Assembly: GCA_946699065.1 (NCBI GenBank)
Contig: CAMPDV010002095.1
Coordinates: 1 to 64,000 of the forward strand
DNA length: 64,000 nucleotides
Reading direction: 5' to 3'
Source of the DNA: Loxodes magnus
Lineage: Eukaryota > Ciliophora > Karyorelictea > Loxodida > Loxodidae
Part shown: positions 48,340 to 61,410 of the stretch, piece by piece
Position numbering within the stretch: position 1 is the first letter of the stretch
How the letters are laid out: each line of letters opens with the position of its first letter
The notes under the pieces: model-generated
Databases searched by the model: none
Told to the model about the DNA's origin: nothing
What the model saw: the letters and a program-made list of their open reading frames with translations, nothing else
Program-made: the position numbers and the translations under genes

Positions 48340-49190
48340 TCTATGCATCTCCTGAAGAAATCAAGAAATAAGGAGCGAGTAGACAATACGAACAGCAACA
48401 GATCTAAGAAACGCTTCTAATAATACAAAAGATGGGTATAAAAAGCTAAAAAGTAACTCAAATCACACTGATCAACGAAGAACAAAGAAAAGTGCTGGAG
48501 TTGTAAGAAGCAATTGCTGTAAGAGAATTCACTATGTCGCAGTATCAAGAGGAACAGACTTAAATTCTGATAGATTTTCAGAGTCTAAAGAGGAAATAAA
48601 AAGGCTCAGGATCGAAAACAGAAACCTACAAGACTTAGATTGCAGATATCTTGAAATGGTAAGAGAGTTTCATGGAGACTTATGTCAGGAACAAAATAGT
48701 GTCTTCAACAAAATAGTCTCAGTAGTAAAATATGTTCGCTCATTAAGTTTAGCTTCAGGATTCCAGATGAAGCAGGTTCTGAAGCTTACTCCCAATGGTT
48801 AGCTGTGTTTTATTAAAAAAATCTCTCCAATGGATATGATTCAAGAAACCAACCAACACAATTTCAGATTTAGAATAAAAAGACCAGGATTCCTAAAATA
48901 AAATGATAAGTTTGTGGAAACAGAATCATAAATACTGATTTGATTTAAAACTATAGAAAATTAATTAATATAGGTGGATAAAGCAGAAATTAAGAAAAAA
49001 AATTTACGTTTAATTAAAAAAAACTATTTTTTAGCCAGTTCTATAAATGTCCAAAGGATAAACGATAAAACATGCAAGAAAGACGGTAGAGGAGTAGCAA
49101 GGGGATTGATTCTGATTAATTCAAATAATTGGTCCTGAGGTCACGAGTTTGAAATTCCTCAAAGATCTCTGAATATTTAAAACTTAAATT
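48340..49190 (+). CDS. Gln-rich coiled-coil ORF1-like protein (copy of 10308)
   Basis: Same two-frame structure as in block A, including the frame change after LIDFQ. Differences are mostly substitutions (FSESKEEIK for FSEFKEEIK). The shared frame change shows that it is not a sequencing slip in one copy. Confidence 0.45.
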
Positions 49191-49215
49191 AGAAGTATTA
49201 TTATATATATATAAA

Positions 49216-50060
49216 ATGGCTTCTAAGAAATAGCAGAACTTTGAACAAAACATTTAAACAGGAAAATTCTCTAAAAAATAAAAAAACGAAATAATTACAA
49301 TGAGTGAAAGTGAGAAATATGATTGATATGACGAACATTAACCACTTGGAAATCCAGAACTAAAAAAACTTCCGACACAAACTCAAATAGAAATATTATC
49401 TAAGTCATTAAAAGAGTTTATGTTTAAAAATAGATACCTCACTGATAAAGTAGAAAAATTAGAAAAACTAATAGCGTCTTTACTTGAGAAACAATATTAA
49501 TAATCATAAGAAATAGAAAAAAAACTGGAACAAAGAATTCTTTAAATTTAATAATAAATTCAGGTAACGCCATTTTCGATTTAACAGAATTAATCAGATC
49601 CTATGGAAATAGAAAATGAAGCCTCAAATTAAAATAAACAGTAAACGTTTATTTAAAATAAGTAGTAAATTTAAATTAAATAAGTGTTACAGGAATAATA
49701 TTTTAAAAGAAGAATAAAATGCTACGTGTGCAATAAATAACAACAATGAAAATACTGCTACTAACTAAGCGAAATTTAAAGAAAGAATAAATAAGATATT
49801 TTTAGAAAACTATTTAGGATATATCCAACATAAAGCGGAAAAATTTATAGACAAAATTCTTTAATTCAAATCTTAATCCTTGGAGAAATAATTAGGAACG
49901 CTACATGCAAGATGAAGACTATTCAGAATATTAAAGGATGGTGCACTAATGAAGTGTTACACCGCCTAACTAAGCCTAGTAGGAATTCAAGACAAACTAA
50001 TGGAGACAAGCTGATAGAATAGGTCAGATGGCTGACTACTAAGGCTTTAACAAAGCTTTT
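49216..50060 (+). CDS. ORF1-like protein with CCHC knuckle, undamaged copy of 11192
   Basis: MASKKQQNFEQNIQTG, then SEKYDWYDEHQPLGNPELKK (the original frame, damaged in block A), coil, DPMEIENE and CYVCNKQQQWKYC-type knuckle: here the His codon cat reads caa, so the metal ligand itself is changed. Then FRKLFRIYPTQSGKIYRQ. The downstream A/T sequence differs from block A in length, so the true stop is unclear. Confidence 0.6.
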
Positions 50061-50371
50061 TTCTTTTTAACTTTAACTTTTAAATAAAAAAATAAAAAAA
50101 TTAAAAAAATTAAAAATTTCAATTTTAACAAATAACTAATTCTTATCGAAATCATAAGTCAATTTATTACTTAGTAATGTGAAAATTGGCGGAAATATTT
50201 AACCCCGAATGTCATTTATAATGTTGGATTCAAATAAAATAAGACTTGTCAATCAGCAAATTTATCTTCTGTCTATAAAAGGAATAAAACATTTTTAAAG
50301 AAAATTAAATGCCTTTGTAAAATAATTTTATAGTTATTTTTATTTTAAATTAAGTATTTTAAATTAATAAA

Positions 50372-52524
50372 ATGAATGGACTTATTAATTTCTTTGATAT
50401 TTATCCAATGCTTATTAATTTCTCATACAAAAGATAAAAAGGATTTCATTCACTCTTAGGAATTATTTTGTCCATCTTTACTTATATTCTCTTTATACTA
50501 TCTTTCATAAATATGGGATAAGATATGATACTCAAAACTAATCCAAATATAATTACTTAAACGATTAAATAAGACAAACGTCCTTGATAATGAATTGGAA
50601 TAACTAATTACACCTTCGCTTTTGCATTTACTAATGAAAATGATACTATTAAAATTCCTCCTTCCTTTCTTACAATAGAAGCTGGATATACTATAGTTAA
50701 TATTTCGGGCTCTTTTAGTAATATGATTCCAACAACTTAATGTAACGAAAGTTTCTTCAAAGATTTCGAAGATTAATTCAACTAACCTTATCCAAATTAT
50801 TAACTATCCACATGCTTCGATTTAAAATCCTTTGAAATAGGAGGATGATGAACTGAAATCAACATGGGTACCTTATCAATATAAGTTAAAGTGTGTAAAA
50901 ACGAAACAGATTCAGAAATAATATGTGCTCCAATAGAATAAATTGAGGAAATGATTGCTAATTAACTATATTTAAGTATTTACTTCTCTGATAAAATAGT
51001 TGATGTTACTAATTACGAAAATCCAATATAGAACATACTTAACACGTATTAAACTCTAGACTTATATCAGATCAAATATGCTTCTATTTTATTCAAACCT
51101 TTAGAAATAATAACAGATGATGGATTTTTACTGGAGAATTAATAAATGATTAAAGATGTCTTAATTGAAAAAACCTAAACAGAGGCTGTTTCAAACTAAA
51201 AATAAAAGAGTTCTTACATTTTTTTTCTTGATTTGTTTTCTTCTGATAGTATACTTTAATATAAGAGAAGATATAAAAAGATTCAAGATGTAGCTTCTTA
51301 AATAGGAGGAGTTCTTAACATAATAATACTTTTAAGCTAAATTCTTGTAATAATATACTCTAAATATGCTTTCACATATAACTTTATAAATGACATCTTT
51401 GAATTCGAAGATCTCTAAGAAAACATAGATTAAACCTTAAAAGCAAAAAATCCTCTAAATAAAAAAACTAAAAAGCATCAATCTTAAATCAATAATAGTG
51501 AGAAAGAATCTAAGAGTTATTCTAAAGTAGTTTAAATCTCTTAAAAAGAGTAAGATTGGAAAAAGGAACGCAAAAAGAAAACTACAAGCAAATTATCTTA
51601 AATTGCTCCTGAAAATAATTAAAATTAATTTATAAAAGAAGAATAAAACGACATTTAAGAATTAGAAATTGGAATTCGGGAGTTCATTAGTAATTATTTG
51701 AAAAATAAGTAAATTAAAGCCATCGAGTCTAAGAGTGATTTAATTGACAAGACATAAATTGTTAGTAATATGAAATGTTAAAATTAAAATCTTATAAATG
51801 AAGATAATACGAAAGACTAAAATAAATCGAATTAAAAATCTATTTATTGTTAAAAAGTTATTTCTTAACAAGAAATGGATGTTCTTTCAACTACTTTAAA
51901 CGAAAGTAATCTTTAAGATAAAGAAAATATTGATTCTTCTAAGAATATAGAACCTTTATAAACATCTAAGAGCTAAATAAAGCTTCGCATGTCTAGTGAA
52001 TAAAAGAGTTAATACTTTTAGTAAAAAGTAAAAAAGGAAGATCATTTCAAAATTAACTTTTTCTAATTCTACTTTTACAAATTTCTTAGTCTCTTCAAAA
52101 AGAACTAACTTTTATTTTTAAATAAAAACCAGAAAAAGCTTTTACTCTTAGAAAAAGCTAACGATACAATTCAAGATTATTTGTAAGCTGATTTTTTAGT
52201 AAAAAAGTTGATAGAACTTGAGAAACTGAAAACTATAATCTTCAATGAAGATTAGTTAACAGTTTTTAATTATATTTCTAAACCTAAAATAAAACTAGAT
52301 GAGATAAAATCGTAAGATAACTTCGATTTACGCTGACTCCTTCTTTAAAGCCGAATAAAAACTTTAAGTTCGAGAATAGTTAAGTTAATAAAGAACTAGA
52401 TAAAGTAATAGAGTTTTGTAGTTAAGTACTTAATAACGAAAGAGAAGATCCAAGAGACTTGAAGTTATTTAATTTAATAGACGAATAGATTCTGAAGTAT
52501 GTGAAATTGGAGAAAAGAGAATGA
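50372..52524 (+). pseudogene. ciliate-type transmembrane protein, copy 4 (late frameshift)
   Basis: Colinear with copy 1 from MNGLINFFDIYP through both helices. A 3-base deletion removes one residue of YYWTL. A one-base deletion at ~52325 (ttcgattta versus ttcgcattta) then shifts the last ~70 codons out of the conserved frame EFCSQVLNNERED. The conserved TGA is still present in the other frame. Either a young pseudogene or a protein with an altered tail. Confidence 0.75.
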
Positions 52525-52709
52525 TTTAATAACAATTTAAATTTACAACTTAAAAATATATTTCTAAAAATAAATTTTTTTAAAGTTCTTATAACCACTC
52601 CAATTGATTTTTTATTGATTAAATGAAAAAGAAGTGCGAAATTTTCTTAAATTAGATGCTAAAATACGGAATAATTATTTTCTAAATTTAATGTTTTGAT
52701 TATATAAAA

Positions 52710-53500
52710 ATGGATTAAACCACTTCTAAAGGAAAACATTAAACAGCCTTAAAAATGAATTATTAAAAGTAGATATAACTGTTCTCGAAGAATCAAATCC
52801 TAAAATCTTAAGGCTTGGAATTGAATAAAAAATTAGGACTTTATTATAAGCAACAATGAAGACAAAATTTAACTAATATAAAAGGAATTAGCAATAAATT
52901 AGAAACCTAAGAGGTAAAGGTAAAATAAATAGAAGAGAGACTTAGCTAGTTTACCTTATATGCACAATCAATAATCTAAAAATATTGTAGTGATGGTAAC
53001 CCTAAGGATAATGAGAAAGAGTAAAAACAAGTCTACACATTTAAGCAGAAAAATATTTTAGAATGTTGGATTCTAAAAGAGGAAAGGACATCGAGTATGA
53101 GAACGCGAAAAGTTTAAATAAATTAAGAAATGGAGGAAAAAGATAATGGAAAAGCCATATCTAATAATACTGCTAAAAGTGATAAAATTTATAGAAGAAA
53201 ACTGCATTATGAAATGAAATTACATGAATCAATAACAGAAGCAAATAAAATAATAATAAAGAAAATGATAAAAGGAGTTATCATGATATAAAAGTTATGC
53301 ATGCTTAAACAATAAAAAGTTAATTAAAAAAAACTCAAAACTTGTTATTATAAAAAACTTGCAAGATTTAAAATTAAAAAGGCTATTATAAACAACTTAT
53401 CACAATCAAGAAAATATTAAAGAATTAAAAAACTTTTTAACTGAAGAAAAGTTATTTTAAATAATTTAAATTTAAACTTAAAACACTTAAAGAAGAAAAT
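52710..53500 (+). CDS. Lys/Gln-rich hypothetical protein (copy of 14717)
   Basis: MDQTTSKGKH start. LHIQAEKYFRMLDSKRGKD and YRRKLHYEMKLHES are present in two frames. TGTTGG here versus TGCTGA in block A is a Cys-Trp pair in one frame, a further TGG/TGA exchange. Confidence 0.5.
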
Positions 53501-53693
53501 AACTACTAAAGCTTATGTTTTAATTATATTCTGATGCTACTATAAATTGGAATGATAGAGATTGAATAATATTAATATCAATTAAAATAATTTAACATAA
53601 TTTGTTATTTAAAATGAAATAGCATTAAAAAATTTCAATCAGCAATCATAAAATTTTAGTAAAACATATTAGCTATAAGTTAAATACTGTTAT

Positions 53694-54035
53694 TATATAT
53701 ATAAATAAATAGGGAGGAGCAATTCTCCAACTGAAACTGATTTAAACTCTGGTATCAGGAAATATCCCATAGATGAAAAACCAGCTGATAGAAGAGAAGA
53801 CAAGATCGAAGAGGCATCAAGTAGCATTAATGATGAAAGATACTGGATACTAAGGTCTTTTAGGGTAGCATTTAGATCGCGGCCTATAGAAGACAAAAAT
53901 CACACGGGAAGACTATCACTGTGGAAGACTTCAACAAAGGAATTTTTTAACTTTAAAGATCTTTATTAAAGAGCTGCGTACCATTGAGATGTTACGCCCT
54001 CTATATTCTCATTTATTTATTATTTATTTATCTCA
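53694..54035 (+). mobile_element. 5'-truncated LINE tail (copy of 15700-16040)
   Basis: Same insertion at the same site as in block A; the empty site is in block C. Confidence 0.75.
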
Positions 54036-55407
54036 AATAACGAAAATTATATTAAAACCATGCTAAACTTCAATCTTTTTAACTTGCTTAAAAATTTCTT
54101 AAAATCACAAAAAAGGCATAATATTTGTAAATAATATCAGATAGAAATCATAGAATTAAAAGTATTTAAATTAAAAAATTAATTATTTCTCTAACTATAT
54201 TCTTGTTTATATTTTTATTTAAAAGTTGGTTACTTTTGTTTCTACTGTCTAAATCTTAAAAAAATATGAAGTTTAATTAAATCCTTAGAATTAAAAATAT
54301 AAATAATTTAATAGGATAAAAGACGTTAATTTTTATAACGATATAAGTTAGTTGATCAAATTCATTATTTATTTAACCTAGTGATATTTTTTTATAATTT
54401 GCCTATTTATTTTAATTTATATTTTCTTTACACTTTACAGGAAATTTTTGTTATTTAATTGAATATCTGTAGGATGTTATTTTGTATTCTCCCTCTCTTC
54501 AAAGAAAAATGCAATTTCAGTATAATTTGTTTTACTCTTTCAAGTATAAATGAAATATTCAACTAAATAATATTATTTTATTTTATCTTTCTTGCATTTT
54601 TTATACTTAAATCTATCTTATGAATGGGCTATTCTAAAATAAAGCAATGTTCATTTTCAAAGATTTAATTTAAAAATATTAGAATTTTGAGTAAAATCTG
54701 AATCTTCTTTCAGTTTAAAATCTTAAATAAATGGAATTTCTTATAATGTCAACTTATACAAATAGATTCAGTAGATAATAAGTATTTGCTTTATTAGTTA
54801 AAACAAAAGCTAAAATTTAATCTTCCTGTTTCTTTACTTTCTTATTTCTATATAGCAAATTATTTAATTTATGTAATAAACTATTTTACACTAATAAAAG
54901 TTAAAGTTACTTATAAACCAATTATCCTTATTTTTATACTAATTTAGCAAATTTATTCCTAAAGCTTTATTATTGCTAGATCATATTTTAATTGATCTAA
55001 TATAAAATAAAATGTAGAAATAATGTAACATTTTAATATTAAGCAACACTTAACTGAACAACTAAAGAAAATAATTAGGATTTTATTAATCGAAATCAAA
55101 GGTTTAATATAGTAAATTTATAAAATAAAGATTTGCTCATAAAACTATCTTAATTGAATACTTTTGAAATAAATACAAAATATAAGAAATTACACTAAAA
55201 TTTAGTATTAAAGTTTTTTCTTCAGATATAAGTAAAATGCTAAATAATTAGCAATTCTTATTATAAAATAAATATAAAAAAATTAGTAAATTAGCGAATA
55301 AGCTAATTAGTTCTAAAACTAATTAAAAAGTGTAAGTTAAAAAATTGTAATATTGTAATATTATAATATTATGATAATTAAATTTATCAAACCTTTATAA
55401 TATCTTT
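54036..55407. other. AT-rich spacer with empty retroposon site
   Basis: No gene. TTTAAAATCTTA at 54714-54725 is the unoccupied target of the ORF1-only retroposon of block A. Confidence 0.7.
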
Positions 55408-56272
55408 ATGTGTAAGAAAAAGGAAAAAACCCGAGAATCTAAATCTTAAATTCTAACCTTAAAGATTAATCTTAAGACTCAGTTAACTAACAAGAACCAA
55501 GAATTCAAAAAAGATAAATCTACTCCTGTTAAGGATTGGGAAATACGGAATTTCCTAGCAAACTGAAAAAACTTGAGAAACCCCACGAGCAAGAGATTAT
55601 TTAGCTTTATTACATTAATTGAGAAAATGAATACCGAAATATAGATCCTGAAGGCGGAAAACTTGAATCTTCGACTTCTATTGTAAGATAGAAAAAAGGT
55701 AGATAAAGATTTGGTAAATAAAGTTTAGTTTTAAATTGAAGCCTTAACTTCTTAATTTGAACTATTAGAAAAAAACCTAATAGCAAATCAATAGAAAATT
55801 AAAGAAGAAATTCGATTACCAATTAAAAAAAACTAACCTTAAACAGAAAAGATGGAAATTGAAAAAATGTAAACAGAATAAAAATTTTTATTCAAGCCCT
55901 TAATAAAGCGTTGCTATTGTTGTCAAAAGGCTGGAAATTTTTTGGAGGTAATGTCCGAAGTGAAGAAGAGTGCTTGAGCAGCACCGTAAAGAATTTGGAA
56001 CATCGAGGAGGCTATATTGTAACTACTTTGGAGGTATTTACAGAAAGAAGCTGATATTAGATAATTCAAATGTGACACTAATCAAACAGGATCTTGGTAA
56101 TTAATAGTAACAGAATAAATAGCTTTAAAAGGACAACAATGATCTTAGAATTTGTTTAGAGAAGCTGGAGAAAAATTACAAGAAGATGGAAGAACAATTC
56201 TATGAGCTTATTGAAGAGAAAAAATAATTGTATCAGTTTGAAATTGATTCAGATGAAGACATGTACAGTTGA
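55408..56272 (+). CDS. LINE ORF1 protein (copy of 18275)
   Basis: MCKKKEKTRE start and FEIDSDEDMYS-TGA end as in block A. A 5-base difference near 55592 (agagattattta versus agatattta) gives another frame at the coil start. Knuckle remnant RCYCCQKAGNFLE. Confidence 0.6.
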
Positions 56273-56713
56273 TATTGAATATAATATTGTCTTTAATTTG
56301 AGGAAATATTTCCTCTAATTAAAGATGACCCTAACCCTTATATTAATTAAAATTTATCAAACCTTTAAAAATATTTAACGTTATTAAATTGACTAAAATT
56401 AGATAATAATAGACTTAATTAAAACCTAAAATGATTAGAGGATTTTTATAATTGAAATCTTTATCAAAATGAAATTTAAATAATATAAAAAGAATATTAA
56501 TTATTATTTCCAAAATTCTATTAATTATTAAAAGATAAACTTATTTATCATTTTCAAAATACCAAAGACTTCATATATTAAGTTATAAAATTTAATCTTA
56601 TATGAAACTTATTTATTTATATCTGTTAAATTATTTTTATATCATTTTAGAGTATTTAGCTTTAATTATAAAATATATAGCCTATAAAATTAAATACTTT
56701 TTATATAATTATT

Positions 56714-59700
56714 ATATGTTAAATGGCTGGCTTCAAGGAGGGTTTTTACCATCTCCTCAGAGTAGAAGAGAAAACCTGAAGCTTTCTCTTTAGCTTAGCT
56801 TTAAATGACCTACTCTTTTTTAGCTAAGTTCGATCTTCAGAAATTGATTATCTAAAATCTCCTAAATATACGAAAAGAAAATAGACAACTATCTATATAG
56901 CTAATTTTTAAAGAATAAACTTAATACTTTATATATAACATAAATATGCTAAGATAAGAAATAGTAATTCATTGAGATTACTGAGAGCCTGCTTCTAGAA
57001 ATCTTTCTCACAATGATTCCATGGATATAGAGTTATCAATGCAATCAGCAAAAGGAAATAGAATAAAAAAAAGAAAAATAATAAAATGCAGATAAAAGTG
57101 AGAATTAAGAAGCAAGCTAAACAAACTTTAATTAAAATTTATTATGCTAAGAAACTTAAAAAAATGAGCAGTTAATCAGCAAAATTAATAGGAAAAGGAA
57201 AAAGAAGAAAAATAGAATAGATAGGAAGAAGGAAAAGATAGATAAAGGAGAAAGAATTAATAATGAAAATAATATGGAAGCAGAGAATGATAGATAAGAA
57301 GAAAAGATGGAGAAGGAAGATGAATCAAACAAAAGAAAGTGGTGAAGATGAAGTAGAGGGGATGGGTGAAAAAGAAGAATAAGAATAAGTTATAAAAATA
57401 GGGACAGCAAATGTTAAGGGAGTCCTAAGTACTAAAAAGGCACTATTCATTCATATCTCAACAAGTATCCACATAATGGCAATATAAGACATTTAGATTT
57501 AAGACTAAAAAGATATGTATAATATAGCAGGATATAAAATCTTAATAATGTGGTCAAAAAAGGGAAAGAAATAGCATTTTATATTAGAAACGACATATGT
57601 AAGGAGATTAGAGAAATATGGAATGAAGTGAACCAATTACTCTTTTTGGAGGAGCGAGAGTGAAGGCCATTGAAATAATGAGAAAACTGGCAGTAATAAG
57701 AGTATATGCACCTGCTGCAAATGACAACAAATAATATGAGACATTCTATAATTTAGTGAATTAATTTAAACTATAAACAATAGAAAGAGGACTTAATATA
57801 ATGATCATAGGAGATTGAAATGCGCACATAGAGAAATTATTACTAAAGAAAGTAAACTCAGCTAAAGTTCATGGAACAGAATAATTTAATATGCCTATAT
57901 CCAATTGAAATAGGTACTTTTGTTTACTAAAAAAATGAATATAAAATAGATTTCTTTTTAATTGAAGAGATAATGAGAGAAAAGGTGATAAACAACGATT
58001 TTTATTGCTCATACGTAATAGGAGACCATAGACCCGATATAAAATAGTTAAGATTGACAAAGAAATTAGAAAACCATAAAAGTTAGCAAAAATATATTAT
58101 CTACTATTAAAGAAAGTAGAGTTCTAAGAAAGGTTTGAAAGATTTATACAAGAAAATGTCTAAGAAGAAGAACCTGATGGCCTAAACGGTACATAGACTT
58201 ATAAATGATGAAAGAAAAGGATATAAGTAGAAGTTTAAATGGAATGTGGAACAGTTAAAACATAAAAATTTAAGATATATTAATACTCAGAAGCAACAGA
58301 ATAGTGTAATAAAATTTTCAGAAAATGCAGCAAGCAATTAAAATAAAGGGTAAAGAATAGCTTTGAAATAAATGAAAATCAATAAAATGAGAAATATAGA
58401 GAATATCAAAGAATAAGACAAGAATACATTTAATCAAGAAAAAAAGATAAAAGAGACTAACTTAATATATTTATGGACAGAGTAAATAAAAGATTAAAAC
58501 AGAGAAGCATAAAGTCGCTGAGACTATTTAACTTGATAATAGCAAAACTTTTCCATAACTTGGAAAATTAAAGCTAGGAATTACAATGGACTATAAAAAA
58601 GAAGAGGGATGAATATAAGAAATATATGCAGGATGTTTTGCATACGTAGATAACCTATCTTTAATAAATAAATAGGAATAATTAGGGAGGGAAATAAAAA
58701 TTTAACCTAATGGGTAGAAAAGTGCAAATTGCGAATAAAACAAAATGAATTATATGAAAAGCAGTAGAAAATAGTAACTGATAAAATATTGGAAATACTA
58801 TCGAGGTGATAAATTTAAGGATTGAAAGAGTAACGATCTTATAATCTTAGATCATATAATAGAAGAGAACATCAGTTTTGAAAAAAACATGTAGAATAGA
58901 CTAGAAGCAGCATAAAAGATGTAAACATGAATGACAGGAAAAATAGCATTGAATAAGAGATTAACTCCATGAAATGCAGGAATAATGATAAAAACTTTTG
59001 TAAGCTTTGTTTTCAGTTATGGGACAGAAGTGATTCCATAATGCGAGTAATTTGAATGAAAATAAATGATGAGCAATTAGAAATAATATAGAGAAGATCT
59101 TTACGAATAATCATAAATACCTCTTTTTAAGTGCAAAATGAGATGTTAGAACACGAACTGTAGTTATTGGAATTTAAGCATTCCTATGAAAAAAAGTTTA
59201 AGAGGCAAATGAATAGGTAACTAAGGAAAAAAAGTAGACGGATTAATGTTCGACCTAAGTAAAGAAGAAAACCTTATATATAAATAATATTGCACTGCAA
59301 TAAAATTAGAATTAAGAATTGGGGACAAAGATATATTTATAGATGATGGTAATGATAATTAAAAAGAGAAGAAAAACAATAATCGTACAATTTGAAAATA
59401 TAGACTATACGAGAAGATAGAGAAAGAATAAAGTAAATGATAGGAATATTACAGCATAGAAAGATTTTATGAATATGTAGTAGGACCACCCAACTATCTG
59501 AGATGCAATAAAAATAGAAAAGAAGAAATTAGCTACATATTTAGAATAATAACGAGGTTTCATTGTCTTGCCGTATTATCATAGCTTCCCGATACGATGA
59601 ACTCTTAATCACTGGATCTAGCCACAGATGATACATAATATGTGTGATCACTCATGATCTTACAGGTATGTAATGGAAACTAGGATTGCTTAAAAGAAAG

Positions 59701-60325
59701 ATACTTAGTTGTGTAAGCCAATGCCCTTCCTGTAATGATTCAAGAGAAAATGAAAGTCATATCATAGAAAAATATTCAGAATGAAAAGAAGGAAGATAAA
59801 TATGTATTTGAAATCTAAGAGCAATAGGAGTTGAGAGATAAAGAATAGATTATTTATATAATATGAGATACGGCTAAATTCGAAAAATTAATTAGAAACT
59901 AAGGAGAATAAAAAAGAGCTGAAGCATACTTAATAATAAAAGATTATATGAAAATACTAGAGAAAAGAAAAATAGGAGGCAAAGAAATAAAAATTGAATA
60001 AAAAAAAGAAATATGAAAATACTATAGAGCATGAAAAGGATAATTTTATGAGTGTATAAAAGATTGATTAAAAAGAAAATAAATAGAAACGAAAATTAGT
60101 AAGATATGTAAGGAAAAATAAATTAACCTTGCAATAAAGATCTAATAAAGCGAAGATAGATAGAAGACAGAAAAAAAAGAGATAATGTAGAGGAAAATGA
60201 TGAAGATACTCAACTAATAAGAGAAAATTTTTATTACCTGATGGCTTACTTGAAGAAAAGGACATATATTGAAATATGGAAAGAGATGCGCACCAACGAG
60301 GTTCTACACGCTCTATAATCAAATT
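56714..60325 (+). pseudogene. LINE ORF2 (copy of 19584), damaged
   Basis: Same endonuclease blocks (IGDWNAHIEK, YAPAANDNK) and the same internal RT deletion. Catalytic box CFAYVDNLSLI, again with Asn in place of the second Asp. More frame damage than in block A after 58600, plus a ~105-base insertion at 59557-59664. The C-terminal finger keeps both first cysteines (CPSCNDSRENESHIIEKY), of which block A has lost one. Confidence 0.75.
59557..59664. other. block-D-specific GC-richer insertion
   Basis: Absent from block A at ~22432. About 45% GC. Possible hairpins: TTCAT with ATGAA plus CGTAT with ATACG (59560-59610), and ATACATA with TATGTGT (59631-59646). Origin unknown; too short for a gene. 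Confidence 0.5.
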
Positions 60326-60345
60326 TATTATTTATTTATTAATTT

Positions 60346-60934
60346 TATTGATAAACAGAATAATTTTTAAATTTGTTTCAAAGAATATTTAGGATTAAAA
60401 ATAAAAAATATTCATTAAAAAGCTAAAATTATAACTTTTTAATTTATTTTATAAAAATAAATTAAAGATTTAAATCCTTTGGCTAGATAAATTTTAAAAG
60501 ATTTTAATAAACATATTAATGAATTCCTATTTTATTTAAAATAATTGAAAAATTATGATATATATAATCTAAAAAATATTAAAAAATAATTATTCCTTAA
60601 TTTAGATAAATTAAAATTTCTTTAATATTATGACTGTAATTTATATTACTACTAACAAAAAATAAATTTTTATTTTACTAACTTAAAATTATAATTATAA
60701 CTAAAACATTTTATTAAATTAAATTATTAAATATCATTAATAATTGAAAGAAATAAATAAGTATGTTTAATTTTTTAATAATGCCTTTTATAAAAACATT
60801 AAATTTTAATATCTATTTTTTGTAATTTCTATTTTGATAATTAAATTATATCAATTTATATATGAAAAATATTTATTTATAAACTTCAAATTTGCTTTTT
60901 TATATTTAATCACTTATATAAAATTAGATAGTTT
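60346..60934. other. AT-rich spacer
   Basis: Copy of 23131-23785; no gene seen. Confidence 0.5.
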
Positions 60935-61410
60935 TGCTTCATCGAAAGCCCTTCTTATATCTAAACTCATGTTGAATCATTTTTGTAACGATTTTTCCTC
61001 CGTTCCCGTTAGTCTGTATATTCCTGCATGTGCAGAAACTTCATTCCTTAGATAGTATCTGTCCCATGCTTTGCACTAAAATTTTATTTTCTACTTTCTT
61101 ATTCTAGTTCAAGTGCTTCCATAAAACCTCCTAGAAAGGTCGCAGAAGAGATGTTAACCTCGGTAGAATTTTTAGTTTTGTTTCTTCTTTTCTTCCTTTC
61201 GCGACGTGTCCTCTTAGCCTCTAATTACTACCAGTAATATCTTTATTAAGAGAGGAATCCCTTACAGTTTCGGTGGAGTTCCATCCACTAGCTTTTTCGA
61301 AGAATTATTTTTTTAGATTGATTAACTAGCCTACTGAAGGTAGGTTTAACTACTAAGTAATGCCTTCTTTCCAACTCCATAAGTTTTCATGTTAGATTTT
61401 TGTTGAAGGA
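60935..61410 (-). CDS. conserved hypothetical protein, 5'-truncated copy D
   Basis: Minus-strand copy of 23790-24740, cut at 61410, where the block ends. Retains the C-terminal TNGNGGKIVTKMIQHEFRYK block. Lacks the N-terminal coil, so presumably not functional. Confidence 0.4.

Larger units (their letters stand above)
45358..61410. repeat. segmental repeat, block D (direct copy of block A)
   Basis: Same content and order as 7322-24265 without the ORF1-only retroposon and with a ~105-base insertion at 59557-59664. Ends abruptly at gttgaagga, where an unrelated ORF1-like gene begins. Confidence 0.85.

Noticed and set aside
59557-59664. Spliceosomal intron
   Set aside because: Absent from the otherwise matching ORF2 copy, ORF2 is already broken here, and the 5' boundary is ambiguous. 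Left as an unexplained insertion.
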